Shown here piece after piece: positions 1-6,246 of a stretch of DNA of 20,729 bases. Numbering within the stretch: position 1 is the stretch's first letter; every line of letters begins with the position of its first letter. The notes below the pieces were generated by a model. The model was not told the DNA's origin. It saw only the letters and a list, made by a program, of their open reading frames with translations, and made no database searches. The stretch covers positions 1-20,729 of IMG/VR virus record IMGVR_UViG_3300037070_003669; one strand, 5' to 3'. Source of the DNA: a virus. The position numbers were made by a program, and so were the translations under genes.

Positions 1-40
1 AGAAAAATCCTTTCAGCGTAAATCGCGAGATAAAGCCCGC

Positions 41-1426
41 ATGACCCCCCAACCGTTCACCGTCGCGCATTTCCGCCGGTGGGCGTCGACTTTGGTCCTT
101 GATTCGGGGGCGGCGTGGACCCTTGAACCGTTCCAGGCGGCGTTCGTCAGGGACCTATTCGCCGGCTACTCCGAATCGTGGTTGGTCATCCCCGAGGGCA
201 ACGCCAAAACCACGTTGGCCGGCGCGCTGATCCTGTACCACGCGCAATTCAAGCGGGGGGCGTCGGTTCCGGTCGCGGCAAGCTCGCGCGACCAAGCGCA
301 GTGGTTGTATCTCGCCGCGGCGGGGTTCGTGGAGCGGTCGCCGTCAATCGAGCGGATATTCAAGTGCCAAGAGGGGTACCGCCGTATCCGGTGCGATGCG
401 GTCGGGTCGCGTATCCAAGTGTTCGCCGCGGATGACCGGACGGGCGACGGCATCATCCCGACGCTTGCGCTGTTGGAGGAGCTTCACCGGCACCGGACCT
501 TGCGGCTTTATCGGACATGGCGGGGGAAGATCGAAAAACGCGGGGGGCAGCTGGTCGCCATCTCGACCGCCGGCGAGCCCGATGGGGAGTTTGAAGAGGT
601 ACGGCGGAAAATGCGCTTGGACGCGACGACGGTGAAGGTCAAGGGGGCGCACCTTCGCGCGGCGAGCCGCGACTACGTTCTGCATGAGTACGCCGTGCCC
701 GAGGACCGGTCCCCCGACGTCATGCGCGACGTGAAGATGGCAAACCCCCTCAAAGCGATCACGGTCGCCCAACTCAAGCGGAAGTACGAATCGCCCGCCA
801 TGAACCCAGGCCATTGGCGTCGGTTCGTATGCGGGTTGCCGGCGGGGACGGACGATCAACCGATAAAGCCCGAGGAATGGGACGCCCTGCGGGTCGACAT
901 CGGAGCGGTCGAGAATGACGACCGTGTAGTTTTGGTGCCCTCGGTGGGGCATAATGCGGCTATCGCAATTGCGTCGGTGAGGGATGGTGACCGTGTAGCG
1001 GTACGGGTGGAGGTTATCGAGCCCGGTGAGGGTTCGATCCTGGTGAGGACCGAGGAACGGTTGGTGGAATTGTCGGAGCGCTACCACGTGCAGGACGTCT
1101 ACCACCCCCTCGGGGCGTTCGGACGTTCGGCCGACCTACTCGCGTCCAAGGGGCTCCCGATGGTTCAGGCGCCGCACTCGCCGGTCGCGCTCGCCGCCGC
1201 GTCGGGGACGTTTGACCGGATGCTGCGCTCGGGGGCGATCATGCACGACGGCGACCCGACCTTTCGCGCTCATGCGCTATCGGCCACGCGAAAGACGTCG
1301 GAAACCGGCGAGCGGTACGAAATCACCGACCGGGCCCGGGCGCTTGTTGCGGCGGTGTTCGCGGTGCATTTCGCGACGGCCGCTTCCCCCACCCCGACCA
1401 TCGTCCTACCGTCGGCGGTCGGATGA
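41..1426 (+). CDS. terL: Phage terminase large subunit (packaging ATPase/nuclease)
   Basis: This is the motor ATPase and nuclease that pumps phage DNA into the prohead through the portal. At 461 aa it has usual TerL length. The N-terminal ATPase domain has a Walker A-like loop at residues 50-58 (IPEGNAKTT) and a Walker B-like stretch LALLEE at 142-147 followed by LHRHR, a pattern typical of this TerL type. Both motifs deviate: Ala replaces the usual Gly in GNGKT, and Glu-Glu replaces Asp-Glu. The C-terminal RNase H-like nuclease region (about 295-450) keeps a late HDGDP segment. Around residue 301, where related proteins usually carry a first metal-binding Asp, I read VPSVGHN, with no Asp. 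The frame is open from the ATG back to the left window edge, so a longer N-terminus cannot be excluded. Its stop overlaps the portal start (ATGA). No small terminase was recognised nearby. Confidence 0.93.
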   Translation: MTPQPFTVAHFRRWASTLVLDSGAAWTLEPFQAAFVRDLFAGYSESWLVIPEGNAKTTLAGALILYHAQFKRGASVPVAASSRDQAQWLYLAAAGFVERSPSIERIFKCQEGYRRIRCDAVGSRIQVFAADDRTGDGIIPTLALLEELHRHRTLRLYRTWRGKIEKRGGQLVAISTAGEPDGEFEEVRRKMRLDATTVKVKGAHLRAASRDYVLHEYAVPEDRSPDVMRDVKMANPLKAITVAQLKRKYESPAMNPGHWRRFVCGLPAGTDDQPIKPEEWDALRVDIGAVENDDRVVLVPSVGHNAAIAIASVRDGDRVAVRVEVIEPGEGSILVRTEERLVELSERYHVQDVYHPLGAFGRSADLLASKGLPMVQAPHSPVALAAASGTFDRMLRSGAIMHDGDPTFRAHALSATRKTSETGERYEITDRARALVAAVFAVHFATAASPTPTIVLPSAVG

Positions 1427-2610
1427 AGTTCCGCGACGTGTTCCCGATGTCGGCCCCCGAGCCGGCCGCGCAATTCGAAGTGACGATACCCGCGGAAATG
1501 CGCGAAGCGATGACCGGCGCCGGGTCAATCGCGCCGCGCATCTCACGGTCCCAAGCGCTGCAAGTGCCGGCCGTTTTGCGGGCTCGGAACCTCATCGCGG
1601 GGACCTTGGCGACCCTACCGATTCATGTACGCGACAAGGAACACCGGATCGTTTCACCGACGACCCTATTCGACCAAATCGACCCCGATGTGCCCAACGT
1701 GGTCACGTATGCCAACACGTATGAGGACTTGCTGTTTGAGGGCATCTCCTGGTGGCGGGTGTTGGCGTTCGGCTGGCACGATTTCCCCGTTTCCGCAATG
1801 CACGTCGGAGCTTCACGGGTGTACGTATCGGGGTGGACCCCACCCGTGAACGGGGTGGGCCCGTCATCGAGCGGCCAAGTGTATGTGGACGGCGTACCCG
1901 TCCCCGATAACGAACTGATCCGGTTTGACTCACCAAACCCCCCGCTTTTGACCCATGCCGCGCGGGCGATCCGCTCGGCGTTGTCGTTGGACCAAGCCGC
2001 GTCCCGCTACGCGGCCGAACCGCTGCCGCTCGGGTACTTCACCCCGAAAGAGGGAACCCGACCGAACGAGGATGAAACGCTGATCACGGGGCTGTTGGAC
2101 AAGTGGGAGGAATCCCGGTCCCGTCGGGTGTGGGGTTACGTCGGGGGCGCGTGGGAAGCAAAGGCACTGCAATTCAACGCTGAGCAAATCCAGCTTGCGG
2201 AGCAACGGCAGCATGCGGTTTTGGAAATCGCCCGCGCCGCCGGGGTCGACCCCGAGGATTTGGGGGTTTCGACCACGTCACGGACCTACCAAAACTCCGA
2301 ACAACGCCGGCAGGACATGATTGACTTTACGTTCGCCCCATATCGGGCGGCGTTGGAGCAACGGCTATCCATGCACGACGTGTTGCCGCGCGGATATGAA
2401 GCGAAGGTCAATCTTGATTCCTTCCTCCGAGCCGATACCCTGGGACGCATGAACGCCTACAAGGTCGGGAAGGAAGTCGGCGCGTACACCGCCGAGGAGA
2501 TTCGCGACCTTGAGGACCGCCCGCCGCTCACCGCTGCCCAGCGGGCCGCGGCGACCCCGCCGGCGATGCTCCCCGCCGCCGCACCGATGGAGGTACCGAC
2601 CGATGGGTGA
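1423..2610 (+). CDS. Phage portal protein, HK97-like
   Basis: The portal forms the dodecameric ring at one capsid vertex, through which DNA enters and to which the tail attaches. The 395 aa length and order (directly after TerL, before the protease) fit HK97-type portals. The central and C-terminal part is characteristic: LEIARAAGVDPEDLG, then a Q-N-S-E-Q-R-R-Q-D motif, then FAPYRAALEQRLS. The closing segment around residues 345-375 (GAYTAEEIRDLEDRPPLT) is the usual portal C-terminal helix region. The last 20 residues are Ala/Pro-rich and disordered-looking. The start codon overlaps the TerL stop by 4 bases, which suggests translational coupling. No alternative function seems likely. Confidence 0.93.
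   Translation: MKFRDVFPMSAPEPAAQFEVTIPAEMREAMTGAGSIAPRISRSQALQVPAVLRARNLIAGTLATLPIHVRDKEHRIVSPTTLFDQIDPDVPNVVTYANTYEDLLFEGISWWRVLAFGWHDFPVSAMHVGASRVYVSGWTPPVNGVGPSSSGQVYVDGVPVPDNELIRFDSPNPPLLTHAARAIRSALSLDQAASRYAAEPLPLGYFTPKEGTRPNEDETLITGLLDKWEESRSRRVWGYVGGAWEAKALQFNAEQIQLAEQRQHAVLEIARAAGVDPEDLGVSTTSRTYQNSEQRRQDMIDFTFAPYRAALEQRLSMHDVLPRGYEAKVNLDSFLRADTLGRMNAYKVGKEVGAYTAEEIRDLEDRPPLTAAQRAAATPPAMLPAAAPMEVPTDG
2589..2594 (+). promoter_or_regulatory. Ribosome binding site for the protease-capsid gene
   Basis: GGAGGT lies 8 bases before the ATG at 2603. It selects this start over the ATG at 2510, which would add 31 residues of Arg/Pro-rich translation of the portal gene in the wrong frame. Confidence 0.8.
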
Positions 2611-4402
2611 GTCGATCACGTTCGTTGAGGATGAGGAAGTCGCGCAATCGTTCAAGGTGTCGCCCGAAAAACGGACGATTTCGGGGCTCATGGTTCCGTG
2701 GGGCGAAATCGCGCGGTCGGGCATGGCGGAATGGAAATTCGCAAAGGGGTCGCTTCATTGGTCGCGTGAATCGCGGGTGAAGCTGAACCTAGGGCATGAG
2801 CGCAAGGATACGGTCGGGGTGGCGGTTCGCTTGGAGGACGGCCCCCGCGGCTTAGAGGGAACGTTCAGGGTTGCACCGGGGATCGATGGCGACAAAGCGC
2901 TATCGCTCGCCGGCGAAGGAATCTTGGACGGGCTCTCGGTCGAAATCGACTTCGAAGGTTCGGGGGACGGGTGGGTGCCCGACCCGACCGACGATTCGGT
3001 GCGGTTGGTACAAAGCGCGACGCTACGGGCGTCGGCGCTGACGGGTTATCCGGCGTTCGATGATGCTCGGGTCGAGCACATCGCTGCCGCTCGTGAGGAA
3101 GGCATGAAGATGGACCTTGAGCAAAAGGGAACCACCGAAGAGGAAGGAACGGTCGCGTTCGAAGCGGCCATGGAAAAGCTGGCCGACCGGATCACAACCT
3201 CGCACGAAGCGCTCACCGCATCGCTTGCCACATCGGTCGGTGAGTCAATCGCCGCCGGCATGAAAACGGCGCTTGAGGAAATGGGACCGGCCACGCAGGG
3301 GCCCGGGGCGGTGCGCGCTTCGCGCTTCCAAGTCACCCGCGAGGAACCCGTATACCGGTTCAACGGGCTCGGGCATTCGTTGGTTCGCGACGCGTGGTAC
3401 GCGGCGCGCGAGCACGACGACGACGCAATCGAGCGCCTGAGGAAGTACCGCCAACAGTCCGAGGACATGACCAAGCTGGTGAGCGAGCAGCTGCACTCCT
3501 TCGCGCCGCAGACCACGACCACGGCCGCGCAGGTCGTGCCCCCGGGCTACCGCCCGGACCTGTACGTGACGCAGCTGCAACAGGGCCGGCCGCTTGTTTC
3601 GATGGCGTCCCAGGGCGACTTGGGCAACGCGACCCCGTTCACGGTCCCGACGTTCACGTCGGCCACGGGCGCGACCGCCGACCATGTGGAGGGTACGAAC
3701 CCCTCCGACGGTTCGTTGGCGTTCGGCACCAAGACGGTCACCCCACAGGCCATTTCTGGCCGGCTGGTTTTGTCGCGTGAGATTGTCGACGCGGCGAACC
3801 CGGCAATTGACCAAATCGCACTCGCCGCAATGCGTGAGTCCTACGCGCGGCAGACCGAAGCAAAGGTGTACACGCTGCTCAACGGTGCCAACGGCGCCGG
3901 CGGAACGATCACAACCGGGTTTGTCCCCTCGGGGGCGCAGGCGGCGACTTACGTCGGCTCCTCGGGTACTCCCCCGGCGCTCATCGCCGGGATTCGGGCG
4001 CGGCTGGCCGCGTACCCATTCAACCGGTTCGCATCCCCCAACGCGGTCGCGATGGGGCAGAACGCAACCACGATCCTCGCGACGTCGGTCGACTCGACCG
4101 GGCGCCCCATCTTCCCGAGCGTCGGCGCGGTCAACTCCGCGGGCGTGGGGACGGCCGGGTCGCAAGCGTGGATGGTGGACGGGTTGAGCTTCGTCCCCGC
4201 GTGGGCGATGACCGGGGTGGCAGCCGGCGACTCGCAAATCCTCATCCTCAACTCGGCGGATTTGTGGGTGTGGGAGTCCCCGCTGTTGACGTTCCGGTTC
4301 GAGGAAAAGCAAGGACCCGCGAACATCGAACTCAACGTGTTCGGCTACTTCGCAACGCACCTGCTGCGGCCCGTCGGGCTCTCGGGTATCCGCATCACGT
4401 AA
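2603..4402 (+). CDS. Fused prohead maturation protease and major capsid protein (HK97 type)
   Basis: A single 599 aa frame carries two head-assembly proteins that are usually separate. Residues 1 to about 165 look like an HK97-family (U35) prohead protease: SFKVSPEKRTISGLMVPWGE near the N-terminus, a His65 in LNLGHERKDTVG and a Ser112 in GILDGLSVEI as the expected catalytic His and Ser. Residues about 165-235 are charged and helical (AMEKLADRITTSHEALTASL), like the delta/scaffold region that is removed on maturation. From about 240 to the end is an HK97-fold capsid protein, with VPTFTSATGATADHVEGT, then AISGRLVLSREIVDAANPAI, and a hydrophobic C-terminus. No internal stop or in-frame RBS separating the two parts was seen. 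The start at 2603 is set by a strong RBS and overlaps the portal stop. A hairpin follows the stop. Confidence 0.9.
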   Translation: MGESITFVEDEEVAQSFKVSPEKRTISGLMVPWGEIARSGMAEWKFAKGSLHWSRESRVKLNLGHERKDTVGVAVRLEDGPRGLEGTFRVAPGIDGDKALSLAGEGILDGLSVEIDFEGSGDGWVPDPTDDSVRLVQSATLRASALTGYPAFDDARVEHIAAAREEGMKMDLEQKGTTEEEGTVAFEAAMEKLADRITTSHEALTASLATSVGESIAAGMKTALEEMGPATQGPGAVRASRFQVTREEPVYRFNGLGHSLVRDAWYAAREHDDDAIERLRKYRQQSEDMTKLVSEQLHSFAPQTTTTAAQVVPPGYRPDLYVTQLQQGRPLVSMASQGDLGNATPFTVPTFTSATGATADHVEGTNPSDGSLAFGTKTVTPQAISGRLVLSREIVDAANPAIDQIALAAMRESYARQTEAKVYTLLNGANGAGGTITTGFVPSGAQAATYVGSSGTPPALIAGIRARLAAYPFNRFASPNAVAMGQNATTILATSVDSTGRPIFPSVGAVNSAGVGTAGSQAWMVDGLSFVPAWAMTGVAAGDSQILILNSADLWVWESPLLTFRFEEKQGPANIELNVFGYFATHLLRPVGLSGIRIT

Positions 4403-4409
4403 GGGGTTA

Positions 4410-4440
4410 GGACCGGGGCCCACTTGGCGGGCCCCGGTCC
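4410..4440 (+). terminator. Perfect 12-bp GC hairpin after the capsid gene
   Basis: The arms GGACCGGGGCCC (4410-4421) and GGGCCCCGGTCC (4429-4440) are exact inverted repeats around a 7-base loop. It lies in the 55-base gap between the capsid gene and the next gene. There is no T-tract after it, so it is either a tail-less (I-shaped) terminator, a partial attenuator, or an mRNA-stabilising 3' end that lifts capsid expression above the downstream genes. Confidence 0.65.
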
Positions 4441-4457
4441 ACTTCAAAGGGGGAACC

Positions 4458-4796
4458 ATGGCCGCACTTGCAACTCAGAACCTCGGCGCCGCGGGCGGGG
4501 CGTATACCATCGCGGCCGCAGCGGGCGGCGGGGATACCGCGGAAACGGGCTACGGGGCCGGGGGTTGGTCCTCCCCGACGTTCCTGGTCGGAACGGTCGG
4601 CGCGACCCCAACCACGATCACGATTGCGGGGGTGGCCTACGGGCCGTTTACCACGCAAAACGTCGTCCTTCCGCTATCGGGCGCCGCGGGCGCCACGGGC
4701 GGGCGGGTGAACATCACCTATAACCAGGTCACGTCGGTATCGGTCGGGGTGGTTCGCACCGGTGGCGCGCTCACGGGCGTCACGTTTGGGACGTGA
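4458..4796 (+). CDS. Small head protein, possible capsid decoration protein
   Basis: This is a 112 aa protein rich in Ala, Gly, Thr and Val, with alternating hydrophobic/polar stretches that predict beta-strands (TTITIAGVAYGPF, NVVLPLSG, RVNITYNQVTSVSVGVVRTG). No catalytic motif, signal peptide or TM segment is visible. It sits immediately after the capsid gene and its hairpin, where many siphoviruses encode a decoration or head-stabilising protein. That role is inferred from position and composition only. The start is preceded by the purine-rich AAAGGGGGAA. Its stop overlaps the next ATG. Confidence 0.6.
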   Translation: MAALATQNLGAAGGAYTIAAAAGGGDTAETGYGAGGWSSPTFLVGTVGATPTTITIAGVAYGPFTTQNVVLPLSGAAGATGGRVNITYNQVTSVSVGVVRTGGALTGVTFGT

Positions 4797-4954
4797 TGAC
4801 GATGACCGAACAGGGACATTACGAAACGGTCGGGGACGTCGAAGAGTGGGTATGGGACACCCCCCCGGTCATCACCGTTCCCAAGGGCGAGTTTGACCCG
4901 CGCGACCCCGCGCCCCCCAAGGCCGAGCCCAAAGCAAAGCCGAAGGGGAAGTAG
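4796..4954 (+). CDS. 52-aa hypothetical protein with Pro/Lys-rich tail
   Basis: A short frame starts at ATG 4796 (overlapping the previous stop, TGATGA) and ends exactly one base before the next start at 4955. The N-terminal half is acidic (HYETVGDVEEWVWDT). The C-terminal half is Pro- and Lys-rich (PAPPKAEPKAKPKGK), probably disordered. There is a second possible start, ATG 4802. Small proteins with a basic tail occur in this slot in many actinophages, but no function is known to me. The tight packing on both sides is the main support that it is a gene. Confidence 0.65.
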   Translation: MTMTEQGHYETVGDVEEWVWDTPPVITVPKGEFDPRDPAPPKAEPKAKPKGK

Positions 4955-5482
4955 TTGGCCGACTTTGCCGCGGTCGCCGAGCTTGAAACCTTCATGGGGG
5001 TTTCCCCACTCGGCGCCCGCGGCACGGCCATGCTGGGCCATGCTTCGACCGCCATCCGGCTTTACTGCCAACAGGACTTGGAAGCGACCACGGGCCGGCA
5101 GGAGTCCTACGCGGGCGACCTATGGTTGGCGCGTATCGTCCTCACCCAGCGACCGGTCACCGCGGTTTCGTCGGTCACGGTCGACGGGGTCGCGTTCACC
5201 GATTTCACGTGGTCGCGTTGGGGCCACGTCACCCGCGACGATTTCACGGTTTGGGATACCGGCCCCATCCTCATCACCTACGATTCGGGTTACGCGGTGG
5301 GGTCGGACGAAATGCTCGGGGTTAAGGCCATCGCGCTAGAGGTCGCCGCGCGAGCATTGGGAGGCAACCCGGAAACCTTCGGCATGGAGTCCCAAGAGGT
5401 TCGCGGGCCGACGCCGGCGGTGTTTCTCACCACCGAGGAAAAGCTGTTCCTGAACACGTTCGCAACCGTTGCCGTGGCATGA
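4955..5482 (+). CDS. Head-tail connector (adaptor) protein, HK97 gp6-like
   Basis: This 175 aa protein starts with TTG, directly after the previous stop. It has the layout of HK97 gp6-like adaptors: an N-terminal helical segment (FAAVAELETFMGV, then TAMLGHASTAIRLYCQQDLE), a beta-rich middle with LTQRPVTAVSSVTVDGVAF and ILITYDSGY, then a helix (GVKAIALEVAARALGG) and a loop (PETFGMESQEVRGPTPAVFL). The adaptor ring sits under the portal and receives the tail. The TTG start is preceded by AAGGGGAAG. The family call rests on these recognisable segments and on gene order. Confidence 0.82.
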   Translation: MADFAAVAELETFMGVSPLGARGTAMLGHASTAIRLYCQQDLEATTGRQESYAGDLWLARIVLTQRPVTAVSSVTVDGVAFTDFTWSRWGHVTRDDFTVWDTGPILITYDSGYAVGSDEMLGVKAIALEVAARALGGNPETFGMESQEVRGPTPAVFLTTEEKLFLNTFATVAVA

Positions 5483-5757
5483 TGGGGGACGCGATGACAC
5501 TCCGAAGAGGCAAGCCCGAGGACCGGTCAAACTTCGACCGGGCCAAGCACGATTTCGAAACCGCGAAGGGCGACATCCGCTCGCACGAACGCATCGACAA
5601 CGACACCGCCAACGGCGGTTGCCCAATTTGCCACGCGCCGATGACGCTCCGCAACGAATATCGGGGCGAGCAGTCCTACCATTTCGTCGGGATTTGCTCG
5701 GCTGATCCGACCCACGACATCGAGCGGTTCGGCTACTACTCCACCGAGGGGACGTGA
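5479..5757 (+). CDS. Small Cys-rich protein (possible zinc-binding) in the head-tail module
   Basis: This 92 aa hydrophilic protein has a highly charged N-terminal half (RRGKPEDRSNFDRAKHDFE) and a C-terminal half with CPIC at residues about 49-52, a later GIC and nearby His residues, suggesting a single metal site. It overlaps the connector stop by 4 bases; ATG codons at 5482 and 5494 are alternative starts. A head-closure (stopper) protein would be expected about here, but I see no resemblance to one. No function is assigned. Confidence 0.65.
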   Translation: MMGDAMTLRRGKPEDRSNFDRAKHDFETAKGDIRSHERIDNDTANGGCPICHAPMTLRNEYRGEQSYHFVGICSADPTHDIERFGYYSTEGT

Positions 5758-5762
5758 GTTAG

Positions 5763-6236
5763 GTGGCGACATTCCAACCGTTCGGGAAGCTCCCCGCGAA
5801 TATGTTCGGCGGGGAAGCATCCGGCGATGCCGGCCAAATGGACTTCCTCTCGGATGCGATCCGGGCCACGTTGCACACGTCCACATGGACCCCGAACATT
5901 GACACCAATGAAGCGTTCGCCGATGCAACCAACGAACTCTCAACCGCCAACGGGTACACCGCGAACGGGATTGCCATTGGTACAAAAACCGTGTCATACA
6001 ACGCAACCGGCAACATCACGACGTTTGACATGGACGACACCACGGTGACGTGGACCGCGTCGGGTGGGTCGCTGGTGTTCCAGCACTGCGCCTTTCACGA
6101 CGACACCGTTTCAACCGGCCCACCCGTGAAACCGCTCATCGGATACATCGATTGCGGGGCGCAGACCATCACGACCGGGAACACGTTCCTCATCACCACC
6201 GGGGCTAACGGGCTGTTTCAAGCAACCGTGACGTAG
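5763..6236 (+). CDS. Phage structural protein of unknown role (TWTASGG-type)
   Basis: A 157 aa protein starts with GTG 5763, with GAGGGGA about 10 bases upstream. The N-terminus has hydrophobic and acidic helices (QMDFLSDAIRATLHTSTWTP). The rest is a beta-rich domain with NGYTANGIAIGTKTVSYN, DMDDTTVTWTASGG, PLIGYIDCGAQ and a C-terminal GNTFLITTGANGLFQATV. I recognise this pattern from conserved, uncharacterised proteins in head and tail clusters of many tailed phages, so a virion role is likely. Which structure it belongs to cannot be told from sequence. Confidence 0.7.
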   Translation: MATFQPFGKLPANMFGGEASGDAGQMDFLSDAIRATLHTSTWTPNIDTNEAFADATNELSTANGYTANGIAIGTKTVSYNATGNITTFDMDDTTVTWTASGGSLVFQHCAFHDDTVSTGPPVKPLIGYIDCGAQTITTGNTFLITTGANGLFQATVT

Positions 6237-6246
6237 CGGGGGGCCA

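Noticed and set aside
1031-1040. GGTTCGATCC, resembling a tRNA T-loop
   Set aside because: It is inside the terminase gene and no acceptor, D- or anticodon stem could be built around it.
3245-4459. A 404-codon open frame on the minus strand opposite the capsid gene
   Set aside because: It is Arg/Gly/Pro-rich with no motif and arises from GC-ending codons of the capsid gene on the other strand.
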